Below, one piece after another: positions 16,815-25,190 of a stretch of 64,000 nucleotides of DNA. Positions within the stretch are counted from its first letter, which is position 1. The number at the start of each line of letters is the position of its first letter. A program made the translations under genes and the position numbers. The DNA is from Pseudomonas brassicacearum (lineage in GTDB: Bacteria > Pseudomonadota > Gammaproteobacteria > Pseudomonadales > Pseudomonadaceae): positions 186,001 through 250,000 of the forward strand of contig NZ_MOBK01000005.1 in the NCBI RefSeq assembly GCF_003732265.1, in the 5' to 3' direction. Under the pieces are notes generated by a model, which searched no databases, was not told the origin of the DNA, and worked only from the letters and a program-made list of their open reading frames with translations.

Positions 16815-18053
16815 TCAGACCTTCACTTCCTCCACCGGCACATGCATACGATCGCGATTGGCCAACGTCGGGAACAGTTTCACCCAGGCCCCGGTTACCA
16901 CCAGCGTGCCAATCCCGCCCATGACTACCGCCGGCACGGTGCCGAACCAGTGGGCGGTCAGCCCGGATTCGAATTCGCCCAATTGGTTCGAAGCGCCGAT
17001 GAACAGGCCGTTCACGGCGCTGACCCGGCCGCGCATTTCGTCCGGGGTTTCCAGTTGCACGAACGAGGCGCGGATCACCATGCTAATCATGTCGGCCGCG
17101 CCCAGCACCACCAGCACCGCCAGCGAGAACCAGAACGAGGTCGACAGGCCGAAGGCGATGGTGGCGACGCCGAACACACCGACGGCGGTGAACATCACCC
17201 GTCCGACGTTGCGCTCAACCGCAAACCGCGCGAGGAACAGCGACATCAACAGCGCGCCGACAGCTGGCGCAGAGCGCAGCAGGCCCAGCCCCCACGGGCC
17301 GGTCAGCAGGATGTCCTTGGCAAACACCGGCAGCAGCGCCGTCGCGCCACCGAGCAAGACCGCAAACAGGTCCAGCGAGATCGCCCCGAGAATGTCCGGG
17401 CGACTGCGAATGAAGCGGATACCCGCCAGCAGCGAATCCAGCGTCGCCTTGCCCTTGTTGAGCGGCGTCTGCCGGGCCGGCAAGTTGAGCATCAGCCCGC
17501 AGGCAATGATGTAGAGGATCACGGTCGGGCCATACACCCAGACGCTGCCGAAGGCGTAGAGCAAACCGCCGAGCGCCGGGGCGACGATGGTGGCTGATTG
17601 TTGCGCCGATTGCGCGGCGGCCACCGCGCGGGGAAACAGCGCGCTGGGCACGATACTCGGCAACAGGGCTTGGGTGGTGGGCATTTCGAAGGAGCGCGCG
17701 GCGCCGAGCAGGAACGCGAGGATGAAGATCATTTCCCGGGTGACGTGATCGGTGGCACTGCCGATGGCCAGCGACAGGGCGATCAGCGCCTGCAGCGACT
17801 GGCAGATCGCCGCGACTTTGCGCCGGTCATAGCGGTCCGCGACGTGCCCGGTGTGCAGCATGAACAGCACGCGCGGGGCAAACTCCACCAACCCCACCAG
17901 GCCCAGATCGAGCACATTGCCGGTCAACTGGTACAGGTTCCAGCCAATGGCCACGGTGAGCATCTGAAAACCACTGGCGGTAAACACCCGAGCCAGCCAG
18001 AACGCGATGAAAGGACGGTGATGACGTAACAGCAAGGGCTCTTGGCTGGGCAT
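16815..18053 (-). CDS. MFS transporter, EntS-like (MFS_3) exporter
   Basis: 412 residues from the ATG at 18053. The open frame runs upstream through a REP pair to 18332 and is not credible there. About 11-12 membrane segments, with HTGHVADRYDRRKVAAICQ after TM2 and MRGRVSAVNGLFIGASNQLGEFESG near the centre, features of the EntS/siderophore-exporter-like MFS group. The substrate is unknown. The ribosome site before 18053 is weak, so the start is less certain than the product. Confidence 0.85.
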   Translation of the reverse strand: MPSQEPLLLRHHRPFIAFWLARVFTASGFQMLTVAIGWNLYQLTGNVLDLGLVGLVEFAPRVLFMLHTGHVADRYDRRKVAAICQSLQALIALSLAIGSATDHVTREMIFILAFLLGAARSFEMPTTQALLPSIVPSALFPRAVAAAQSAQQSATIVAPALGGLLYAFGSVWVYGPTVILYIIACGLMLNLPARQTPLNKGKATLDSLLAGIRFIRSRPDILGAISLDLFAVLLGGATALLPVFAKDILLTGPWGLGLLRSAPAVGALLMSLFLARFAVERNVGRVMFTAVGVFGVATIAFGLSTSFWFSLAVLVVLGAADMISMVIRASFVQLETPDEMRGRVSAVNGLFIGASNQLGEFESGLTAHWFGTVPAVVMGGIGTLVVTGAWVKLFPTLANRDRMHVPVEEVKV

Positions 18054-18170
18054 CTGCGGGGAAATCTGGGAGAGGGGATGGGCGAGGTTATCACCAACCT
18101 GTAACCAGAAGTTGCGGTCGCCGAAAATATAGTTAGCTAGACACCGATCTCGAAAACACACCCATTTCCC

Positions 18171-18264
18171 CCTGTGGGAGCGAGCCTGCTCGCGATGGCG
18201 GCCTATCAGTCGATACCGAACTGCCTGGCACACGCGCTTCGCGAGCAGGCTCGCTCCCACAGGG
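18171..18264. repeat. Inverted REP pair
   Basis: CCTGTGGGAGCGAGCCTGCTCGCGA and its inverted partner TCGCGAGCAGGCTCGCTCCCACAGG are separated by about 44 bases, forming a long potential stem. It lies between the divergent MFS exporter and cioA genes. Confidence 0.9.
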
Positions 18265-18364
18265 AAAGTATTGCGACGCGTGTCCAAGGTCATGAGGCAA
18301 CTTGTCACGCGGCAAAAGACCACGCGGTTCATCCCCGCAAATGGGACTACTCTTTCAACGTTGA

Positions 18365-18378
18365 TTGATCCAGATCAA
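18365..18378. promoter_or_regulatory. Perfect Anr/FNR box upstream of cioAB
   Basis: TTGAT-CCAG-ATCAA matches the FNR/Anr consensus TTGAT-N4-ATCAA exactly. It is 162 bases before the cioA ATG. Anr control of cioAB is known in P. aeruginosa; whether Anr activates or represses here cannot be told without the transcription start. Confidence 0.8.
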
Positions 18379-18540
18379 AACCCTACAAGGAATTGATCCG
18401 GCGGCCACCAGGCCAGACTCCCTGCGTTGTGAGGCTTTCAATAAAAAGAACGAATTCGAATTCGCCGCACTCCATACCCGTGGGGGCCGTTGGGTGCAGG
18501 CTTCCAGCCAGCAGCCGTATTACCTGACAGAGGAAGACTT

Positions 18541-19977
18541 ATGTTCGGTTTAGAGGCACTTGATCTCGCCCGAATGCAGTTCGCGTTTACCATCTCTTTT
18601 CACATCCTGTTCCCGGCCATCACCATTGGCCTGGCGAGTTACCTTGCGGTACTCGAAGGTCTGTGGCTGAAAACCCATAACGACACCTACCGCGACCTGT
18701 ATCACTTCTGGTCGAAGATCTTTGCCGTCAACTTCGGCATGGGGGTGGTCTCCGGACTGGTGATGGCTTATCAGTTCGGCACCAACTGGAGTCGTTTTTC
18801 GGACTTCGCCGGATCAGTGACCGGACCACTGCTGACCTACGAGGTGCTGACCGCGTTCTTCCTCGAAGCCGGTTTCCTTGGGGTCATGCTGTTTGGCTGG
18901 AACAAGGTCGGGCGCAAACTGCACTTCTTTGCCACGGTCATGGTGGCTATCGGCACGCTGATCTCGACCTTCTGGATCCTGGCGTCCAACAGCTGGATGC
19001 AAACGCCGCAGGGTTTCGAAATCGTTAACGGTCAGGTGATTCCCACCGACTGGCTGGCGGTGATCTTCAACCCGTCATTCCCGTACCGCCTGATGCACAT
19101 GGCGACGGCGGCATTCGTCGCCACCGCGTTCTTCGTCGGCTCTTCGGCGGCCTGGCACTTGCTGCGCGGCAAGGACAACCCTGCAATCCGCACCATGCTG
19201 TCGATGGCCATGTGGATGGCCTTGATCGTGGCGCCGATTCAAGCCGTGATCGGTGACTTCCACGGCCTCAACACGCTCAAGCATCAGCCGGCGAAAATTG
19301 CCGCGATCGAAGGTCACTGGGAAAACATCGGCGATGAACCGACGCCGTTGATCCTGTTCGGCTGGCCGGACATGAAAGCCGAGAAGACCAAATTTGCCGT
19401 CGAGATTCCGTACCTCGGCAGCCTGATTCTCACCCACTCGCTGGACAAGCAAGTCCCGGCGCTCAAGGAATTTCCGCCTGAAGACCGGCCCAATTCGACC
19501 ATCGTGTTCTGGTCGTTCCGGATCATGGTGGGCCTCGGCTTCCTGATGATCTTCACCGGGTTGTGGAGCCTTTGGCTGCGCAAGAGCGACAAGCTCTATA
19601 CCTCGCGACCGTTCCTTTACCTGGCGTTGTGGATGGGGCCGTCGGGCCTGATCGCAATCCTCGCGGGATGGTTTACCACCGAAATCGGCCGTCAGCCGTG
19701 GGTAGTCTACGGACTGATGCGCACGGCGGACGCCTCTTCCAACCATAGTTTCCTGCAGATGAGCATCACGTTGATTCTGTTCGTGGTGGTGTATTTCGCG
19801 CTGTTCGGAGCGGGTCTGGGCTACATGATGCGCCTGGTGCGCAAAGGGCCGAAGATCGACGAAGGCAAGGAAACCAACGACGGTGGGCCTGGGCAGAAAC
19901 GCACACCGGCCCGTCCGTTGTCCGCCGCTGACGATGATGGCGCCGACAGTGACCACAGCCTGACCAAGGAGATTTGA
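18541..19977 (+). CDS. cioA: Cyanide-insensitive (bd-type) quinol oxidase subunit I
   Basis: 478 residues from the ATG at 18541 with AGAGGAAG upstream; the open frame starts 51 bases earlier without merit. About nine membrane helices. The haem b595/b558 ligands fit His19-like FHILFP and the conserved Met/His later, and the Q-loop between helices 6 and 7 is short, as in CioA rather than E. coli CydA. With CioB it oxidises ubiquinol and reduces O2 to water in the inner membrane, without proton pumping. The C-terminal tail is polar and acidic. CioB follows after three bases. Confidence 0.93.
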   Translation: MFGLEALDLARMQFAFTISFHILFPAITIGLASYLAVLEGLWLKTHNDTYRDLYHFWSKIFAVNFGMGVVSGLVMAYQFGTNWSRFSDFAGSVTGPLLTYEVLTAFFLEAGFLGVMLFGWNKVGRKLHFFATVMVAIGTLISTFWILASNSWMQTPQGFEIVNGQVIPTDWLAVIFNPSFPYRLMHMATAAFVATAFFVGSSAAWHLLRGKDNPAIRTMLSMAMWMALIVAPIQAVIGDFHGLNTLKHQPAKIAAIEGHWENIGDEPTPLILFGWPDMKAEKTKFAVEIPYLGSLILTHSLDKQVPALKEFPPEDRPNSTIVFWSFRIMVGLGFLMIFTGLWSLWLRKSDKLYTSRPFLYLALWMGPSGLIAILAGWFTTEIGRQPWVVYGLMRTADASSNHSFLQMSITLILFVVVYFALFGAGLGYMMRLVRKGPKIDEGKETNDGGPGQKRTPARPLSAADDDGADSDHSLTKEI

Positions 19978-19980
19978 GTC

Positions 19981-20988
19981 ATGGGTATTGATCTTCCGCT
20001 GATCTGGGCCGTGATCATCATCTTCGGCATCATGATGTACGTGGTCATGGACGGTTTTGACCTGGGGATCGGGATTCTCTTCCCGTTCATCCCGGGCAAG
20101 ACCGACCGTGATGTGATGATGAACACGGTCGCCCCGGTCTGGGACGGTAATGAAACCTGGCTGGTACTGGGCGGCGCGGCGTTGTTTGGCGCTTTCCCGC
20201 TGGCCTATTCGGTGGTGCTTTCGGCGTTGTACCTGCCGCTGATCCTGATGCTGATCGGGCTGATCTTCCGGGGCGTGGCGTTCGAGTTTCGCTTCAAGGC
20301 CAAGGACGACAAGCGCCACCTCTGGGACAAGGCTTTCATTGGCGGCTCCGTCACCGCGACCTTCTTCCAGGGCGTTGCATTGGGCGCCTTCATTGATGGG
20401 TTGCCGGTGGTCAATCGCCAGTTTGCCGGTGGTTCGCTGGACTGGCTGACCCCGTTCACCCTGTTTTGCGGGGTGGCGCTGGTGGTGGCTTATGCGTTGC
20501 TCGGTTGCACCTGGCTGATCATGAAGACCGAAGGCAAGCTGCAAGAGCAAATGCACAACCTGGCAAGGCCCCTGGCCTTCGTGGTGTTGGCGGTGATCGG
20601 TATTGTCAGCATCTGGACGCCTTTGGCCCACGCTGAAATCGCCGCGCGCTGGTTCACGCTGCCCAATCTGTTCTGGTTCATGCCGGTGCCGATTCTGGTG
20701 CTGGTGACCATGTATGGCTTGATCCGCGCCGTCGCCCGCAATGCGCACTACACGCCGTTCCTGTTGACGCTGGTGCTGATCTTCCTCGGCTACAGCGGTT
20801 TGGGCATCAGCCTGTGGCCGAACATCGTGCCGCCGTCGATCTCGATCTGGGACGCCGCCGCACCCCCGCAAAGCCAGGGCTTCATGCTGGTGGGCACGTT
20901 ATTCATCATCCCGTTCATCCTGGGTTACACCTTCTGGAGCTACTACGTGTTCCGCGGCAAGGTCACCCACGAAGACGGTTATCACTGA
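19981..20988 (+). CDS. cioB: Cyanide-insensitive (bd-type) quinol oxidase subunit II
   Basis: 335 residues, eight or nine membrane helices, with the CydB signature MMYVVMDGFDLGIGILFPF at residues about 18-36 and VWDGNETWLVLGG at about 58-70. It pairs with CioA to complete the oxidase. Its ATG is three bases beyond the cioA stop, so the two are coupled. A single REP and a small DUF2474 gene follow. Confidence 0.94.
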   Translation: MGIDLPLIWAVIIIFGIMMYVVMDGFDLGIGILFPFIPGKTDRDVMMNTVAPVWDGNETWLVLGGAALFGAFPLAYSVVLSALYLPLILMLIGLIFRGVAFEFRFKAKDDKRHLWDKAFIGGSVTATFFQGVALGAFIDGLPVVNRQFAGGSLDWLTPFTLFCGVALVVAYALLGCTWLIMKTEGKLQEQMHNLARPLAFVVLAVIGIVSIWTPLAHAEIAARWFTLPNLFWFMPVPILVLVTMYGLIRAVARNAHYTPFLLTLVLIFLGYSGLGISLWPNIVPPSISIWDAAAPPQSQGFMLVGTLFIIPFILGYTFWSYYVFRGKVTHEDGYH

Positions 20989-20990
20989 CA

Positions 20991-21014
20991 CTGTGGGAGC
21001 GAGCGTGCTCGCGA
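20991..21014. repeat. Single REP inside the cio operon
   Basis: CTGTGGGAGCGAGCGTGCTCGCGA lies between the cioB stop and the small DUF2474 gene. There is no inverted partner, unlike most REPs in this window. Confidence 0.8.
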
Positions 21015-21058
21015 TGGCGCCCTGACAGGCGCCATCGATCTACCTGAGGATCGATGCA

Positions 21059-21226
21059 ATGACCGGTAAACATTCCCTGCACGACATTGAAGAAGCCGAA
21101 AAAAAACCGCTGTTGCAGCGGCTTGGATGGTTGGCCCTGATCTGGGCCGGTAGCGTCGGCGCCCTGTTTATCGTGGCCAGCCTGATGCGCATGTTCATGA
21201 ATGCGGCAGGCCTGACCACACACTGA
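21059..21226 (+). CDS. DUF2474 small membrane protein, probable third oxidase subunit
   Basis: 55 residues, starting at the ATG at 21059 with TGAGGATCG upstream. A charged N-terminus (HDIEEAEKKPLLQRLG) is followed by one membrane helix (WLALIWAGSVGALFIVASL) and a short polar end. Small single-helix DUF2474 proteins follow cioAB in many bacteria and are the counterpart of CydX, which stabilises bd oxidases. It is separated from cioB by a single REP and followed by a terminator, closing the operon. Confidence 0.82.
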   Translation: MTGKHSLHDIEEAEKKPLLQRLGWLALIWAGSVGALFIVASLMRMFMNAAGLTTH

Positions 21227-21267
21227 AGATCCGATCCCATCCCGTTGCCTTGGAGGCACGGATTCAC

Positions 21268-21294
21268 AACCCTCCTGCGTGGAGGGTTTTTTTT
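21268..21294 (+). terminator. Terminator of the cio operon
   Basis: Stem AACCCTCC / GGAGGGTT, loop TGCGT, then a run of eight T. It lies 42 bases after the DUF2474 stop codon and just before the convergent rlmG stop. Confidence 0.9.
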
Positions 21295-21302
21295 GCCCAG
21301 GT

Positions 21303-22427
21303 TTATTTGCGGGCTTTGAGAATCACGAATTTTGGCGTGGCGGCCACTTGTTCGACGCCGCGGAACAGCCGTGCGAGCTTGCTGTGATACCCCAGGTGAC
21401 GGTTGCCGACGATGTACAGCGCACCACCCACCACCAGCGCCTCGCGGGCCTGCTGGAACATGCGCCAGGCGAGAAAGTCGCCGACGACTTGTTGTTGATG
21501 GAACGGCGGATTGCACAACACCACGTCCAGGGATTGCGATTCCTGCCCGGCCAGACCGTCGCCGGCCCGCACAATGACCGCTCTGTCGCCCAGCGCCGCG
21601 CGCCAGTTTTCGGCGGCCGATTGCACCGCCATGAACGACTCATCCACCAGCGTGTAGTGCGCCTCAGGGTTTTGCAGCGCGCTGGCAATGGCCAGCACGC
21701 CGTTACCGCAGCCGAGGTCGGCGACTCGTGCGGTGCCGAGGTTTTTCGGCAGGTGCGGCAGAAACGCCCGGGTACCGATATCCAGCCCTTCGCGGCAGAA
21801 CACGTTGGCGTGGTTCAGCAGTTCAATGGCCGGTTCATCCAGCTGATAGCGCGAAGGGTAGGGGGACACGACCGGGGTTTTTGCTTCTGGTGTGGCGATC
21901 AATAGCCGGGCCTTTTTCACCGCCAGGGAGGCCTGTACCGGGCCGATATAGCGCTCCAGCAGATCACCGGCAGCACGAGGCAAGTGCTTGATCATCGCCG
22001 CCGCAATCACCTGCGCGCCCGGCGCCAGTTGGCTTTGCAGGCGAATCAGTTGTTCTTCCAGCAACGCCAGGGTTTTTGGCACCCGGATCAATACCCGGTC
22101 AAACGGGCCGCTGAACGCTTCGCTGGCGGGCACGCTCGGCACGGCGTCAAACGCCTGGCCGTTACGGATCAGGTTTTTTTCCAGCCCCTGAAAGGCCAGG
22201 AACGAGTCGCCACTGCTGATCACCCGGACCTTGCCCGCGAGGCTGGCGGCCAATGCACCAAAACTGTCGTTCAACACCAGTACCCGAGTCTCGGCCGAGG
22301 GCTGTTGTTCGGCCAGGTGGTTGAGCAGGTATTCGTCGGCAGCATCGAACGCTTGCAGCGGTTCGTTCTGCTGTTCTGGCTGACGGATCAGGTCGAGTTG
22401 GGCAAAGGGCGTTTCGAGCAGGGGCAT
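21303..22427 (-). CDS. rlmG: 23S rRNA (guanine-1835-N2)-methyltransferase
   Basis: 374 residues from the ATG at 22427, the length of RlmG. The N-terminal domain (about 1-190) is a degenerate methyltransferase fold and the C-terminal domain (about 200-370) is active: VADLGCGNGVLAIA binds SAM and NPPFH is the catalytic motif of N2-guanine methyltransferases. It acts on naked 23S rRNA at G1835. Convergent with the cio operon; the start lacks a strong ribosome site. Confidence 0.9.
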   Translation of the reverse strand: MPLLETPFAQLDLIRQPEQQNEPLQAFDAADEYLLNHLAEQQPSAETRVLVLNDSFGALAASLAGKVRVISSGDSFLAFQGLEKNLIRNGQAFDAVPSVPASEAFSGPFDRVLIRVPKTLALLEEQLIRLQSQLAPGAQVIAAAMIKHLPRAAGDLLERYIGPVQASLAVKKARLLIATPEAKTPVVSPYPSRYQLDEPAIELLNHANVFCREGLDIGTRAFLPHLPKNLGTARVADLGCGNGVLAIASALQNPEAHYTLVDESFMAVQSAAENWRAALGDRAVIVRAGDGLAGQESQSLDVVLCNPPFHQQQVVGDFLAWRMFQQAREALVVGGALYIVGNRHLGYHSKLARLFRGVEQVAATPKFVILKARK

Positions 22428-22604
22428 GAGGCGGGGCTCTGGGTAGTCAACGGGTGTGGTGTCCCGCGGCCGGAGGCGTTGTAGCAGGCGGGACCGGCCG
22501 AGTGCACTGCGTCGTGAAGTTATATACGACATCACTCAGGGGGCCGCAAATGGTACGTTTTTTTCGGCTGGATTACCCGTGGGTTTTCTTCGTACTGAAT
22601 GGAT

Positions 22605-23315
22605 TCAGATAGCGCCCACCCTCACCGCCTTTATCACGGCTGCAATCTTGTTGTTCACCCCAAATTTGTGGATGCAGCTTTGCACATGATAATTGATGGT
22701 GCGTTCACTGATGCTCAGGATTCTGGAACACTCGTAAGCCGTCTTGCCGTCGGCGGACAATGTCAGGATTTCAATTTCGCGCGTCGATAAATGAGGTGTG
22801 CTTGCCGTCGGCAGGCGTTGTCGCAGCTTTTGAGCCACGAGTCCATGCAACTGGTGGCTGATGAAAATGGCATAGCCCAGGTTTTCATACAGCTCATAGG
22901 CCGAGATCGGGCTGCTGCTTCTGGCCAGGCTGAACATGCTGCAAAGTCCGCTGCCATCATGAACCGATTGTGACCAGCCGTGCTGCAAGCCTTGTTGTTT
23001 TTGCGCGAGCCTCAGCTGGGGTGTCTTTGAGAAGACTTCATCCTCCCAGAGAATGGGCAGCACTGATCGTCTGCAATGAGCCAGTATTGGATCTATGTCA
23101 CCGTAGTGTTCTTGTTCATATTTCGTATTCCAGTCGTATGGGTAGTTGTTAAAGTTGAGGGTGTCGTGAAGATGCCGTGCTTCCGGGGATGTAATTGAAA
23201 AAGAACAGAAATTGAAGCCGAGATTCTGGATGAGATCGAGTGAGATCTCATAGGCAGACTTGATTTCCCTGGCATCGGATAACTGTCTTAATTGTGATTT
23301 CTTCCACATTTCCAT
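22605..23315 (-). CDS. ppoR: LuxR-family AHL-binding regulator without a LuxI partner (PpoR-like)
   Basis: 236 residues from the ATG at 23315 (GGAG 8 bases upstream). The N-terminal autoinducer domain keeps the conserved W62, Y66, D75, P76, W90 and a glycine near 121-123, the QscR numbering, so acyl-homoserine lactone binding is likely. The C-terminal GerE helix-turn-helix is at about 173-228 (LSTREIEILTLSADGKTAYECSRILSISERTINYHV). No luxI gene lies in the window. I recall ppoR (PP_4647) of P. putida beside fpr and mscL, which matches this order. A lux-box-like dyad lies upstream. Confidence 0.85.
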   Translation of the reverse strand: MEMWKKSQLRQLSDAREIKSAYEISLDLIQNLGFNFCSFSITSPEARHLHDTLNFNNYPYDWNTKYEQEHYGDIDPILAHCRRSVLPILWEDEVFSKTPQLRLAQKQQGLQHGWSQSVHDGSGLCSMFSLARSSSPISAYELYENLGYAIFISHQLHGLVAQKLRQRLPTASTPHLSTREIEILTLSADGKTAYECSRILSISERTINYHVQSCIHKFGVNNKIAAVIKAVRVGAI

Positions 23316-23668
23316 TGTAGAAACTCCACGCGGGTATCTTGGGGGTGCAAATTGGATCCGAGATCCAGCACGCCCCGAGTGTAGGAGCAATCCTACAAAT
23401 GCGCTGCAATTTTTTTGCTCTTGAAAATTATCGAAAGTGCATATCTGGTTCTTAGATGTTCAGGTTCATGAGGTTAATTTCACATGGCGTATATCATTCT
23501 ACTTGTTGTGTTTTGTACAACTTTGATCAAAGCCATTTACAATGCGTAAGTAACTGTACAACTAATACAATAGGCAGTAGATCTCATTTCCAAAGACACT
23601 ACAAATCACCGGTGTTTACATCGCCGGCTTTGCGCGACACTGGTGATATCAGTTCAATGGAGCGTCCC
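23316..23668. other. Divergent regulatory region ppoR / fprB (353 bases)
   Basis: No gene is seen. The region is AT-rich compared with its flanks, carries the lux-box-like dyad TGTAGGA-GCAA-TCCTACA, the perfect palindrome CTTTGATCAAAG at 23521-23532, and two copies of TGTACAACT. It probably holds both promoters. Confidence 0.6.
23380..23397. promoter_or_regulatory. Lux-box-like inverted repeat upstream of ppoR
   Basis: TGTAGGA and TCCTACA flank GCAA, an 18-base dyad of lux-box size. It is 65-82 bases before the ppoR ATG. Candidate site for PpoR itself or another LuxR-type protein. Confidence 0.45.
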
Positions 23669-24445
23669 ATGACCGCCAGTGCCGAAAAATACACTCGCCA
23701 AACCTTGCTCGACGTCCAGCCGTTGACCCCAAACCTGTTTACGCTGCGAGCCACAAGAGATCCGGGCTTTCGCTTCAGGGCCGGTCAGTTCGCCCGGCTA
23801 GGTGTCACCAAGGCCGATGGCAGTACGGTCTGGCGTGCCTATTCGATGGTGTCGTCGCCCTATGACGAGTTTCTCGAATTCTTCTCTATCGTGGTGCCGG
23901 GCGGTGAGTTCACCAGCGAGCTCAGTCGACTGGAGGTCGGTGATACCTTGCTGGTCGACCGCCAGGCCTTTGGTTATTTGACCCCGGACCGCTTCGTCGA
24001 TGGGCGTGACCTCTGGTTGTTATCCACGGGCACCGGCATTGCCCCGTTCCTGTCGATCCTGCAGGACTTTGAGGTGTGGGAGAAATTCGAACGCATCATC
24101 CTCGTCTACAGTGTGCGCGAGGCCCGGGAACTGGCTTATCAGGCGCTGATTGCGGGGTTAGCGGAGCGCGATTATCTGGCCGAATACGCTCACAAATTGC
24201 AGTTCATCGCCACCGTTACTCGCGAACAACATCCTGGTGCGCTGAATGGAAGAATCACCACGCTGATCGAAAATGGCGAGCTGGAGCGGGCAGCAGGCGT
24301 GGCGCTGACACCCGAGCATTCGCGGGTCATGCTTTGCGGGAACCCGCAGATGATCGATGACACGCGCAAACTGCTCAAGCAGCGCGATATGCACCTGAGC
24401 CTCAGTCGACGTCCAGGCCAAGTGGCTGTGGAAAACTTCTGGTAA
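23669..24445 (+). CDS. fprB: Ferredoxin/flavodoxin-NADP+ reductase
   Basis: 258 residues from the ATG at 23669 (GGAGCG upstream; an ATG four codons earlier is the alternative). FAD-binding barrel with RAYSMVSSPYDEFLEFFS (about 50-66), then the NADP domain with STGTGIAPFLSIL (about 111-123) and the C-terminal end AVENFW. The protein moves electrons between NADPH and ferredoxin/flavodoxin, aiding Fe-S repair and oxidative defence. It sits next to ppoR and mscL, not beside finR, so it corresponds to the second, FprB-type copy; the family call is firm, the letter less so. Confidence 0.88.
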   Translation: MTASAEKYTRQTLLDVQPLTPNLFTLRATRDPGFRFRAGQFARLGVTKADGSTVWRAYSMVSSPYDEFLEFFSIVVPGGEFTSELSRLEVGDTLLVDRQAFGYLTPDRFVDGRDLWLLSTGTGIAPFLSILQDFEVWEKFERIILVYSVREARELAYQALIAGLAERDYLAEYAHKLQFIATVTREQHPGALNGRITTLIENGELERAAGVALTPEHSRVMLCGNPQMIDDTRKLLKQRDMHLSLSRRPGQVAVENFW

Positions 24446-24475
24446 AAAAAAACGGCGCCTCAGGGGCGCCGTTTC
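24446..24475. terminator. Bidirectional terminator fprB / mscL
   Basis: Nine-base stem AACGGCGCC / GGCGCCGTT with a short loop and A-tract before, T-tract after. Serves the plus-strand fprB and, with the A-run read on the other strand, the convergent mscL. Confidence 0.85.
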
Positions 24476-24491
24476 TGTGTGCAAGCAGCCT

Positions 24492-24905
24492 TCAGGGCCG
24501 ATCGTTCTGGGCCTTGAGCAGATCGCGGATCTCGCTCAACAACTCTTCTTCCTTGGTTGGAACCGGTGGAAGTGTCGGGGCTACGGCCTCTTCGCGCTTC
24601 AGTTGGTTGATCGCCTTGATCCCCATGAAAATCGCGAAAGCGACAATGATGAAGTCAATCAGGCTCTGGATGAATTTGCCGTAGGCCAGCACCACCGCCG
24701 GGGCATTGCCTTCGGCAGCCTTGAGCGTAATGGCCAGATCACTGAAGTCCACCCCGCCGATCAGCAAGCCAATGGGCGGCATGACCACGTCGCCCACAAA
24801 CGACGTAACGATCTTGCCGAAGGCGGCGCCGATGATGATACCGACGGCCATGTCGATCACATTACCTTTGACCGCGAAGGCCTTGAACTCACTTATCACG
24901 CCCAT
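24492..24905 (-). CDS. mscL: Large-conductance mechanosensitive channel
   Basis: 137 residues, the usual length. TM1 begins [37 protein letters not shown], the gate segment, and TM2 is [15 protein letters not shown]; the C-terminal helix [13 protein letters not shown] forms the pentameric bundle. It opens in the inner membrane when turgor rises and releases solutes on osmotic down-shock. It converges on fprB. Confidence 0.96.
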   Translation of the reverse strand: MGVISEFKAFAVKGNVIDMAVGIIIGAAFGKIVTSFVGDVVMPPIGLLIGGVDFSDLAITLKAAEGNAPAVVLAYGKFIQSLIDFIIVAFAIFMGIKAINQLKREEAVAPTLPPVPTKEEELLSEIRDLLKAQNDRP

Positions 24906-25190
24906 AGGTTATTTCCTTGTTACAGATGAGGTTGGTGGGGGCAGTGTAATTCAGCAAAACGGCTCGTGCTCGAAACACCTCATTACAATGCTCGTGACTA
25001 TCGACCTGTCTGCCGGCAATTAGTTTGCAAAGTGCCACTAATCGCGCGCGAAATACGCGCTAACTGACTGATTAGCGACATAAATATCTGAATCATCACG
25101 TTGCGTTTTTTCTATTTAAGTTTCACCGGTTCGGCCTCTAGCCTCGGTTCAGCGCACTGGGAGTGCGCCTTGAAAACAGAGGAACCTGAT

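Noticed and set aside
18053..18332. Upstream extension of the MFS exporter
   Set aside because: It crosses an inverted REP pair, which would not be coding.
24906..25190. OxyR site before katB
   Set aside because: The gap is AT-rich but I could not find the four spaced ATAG-type elements of an OxyR site.
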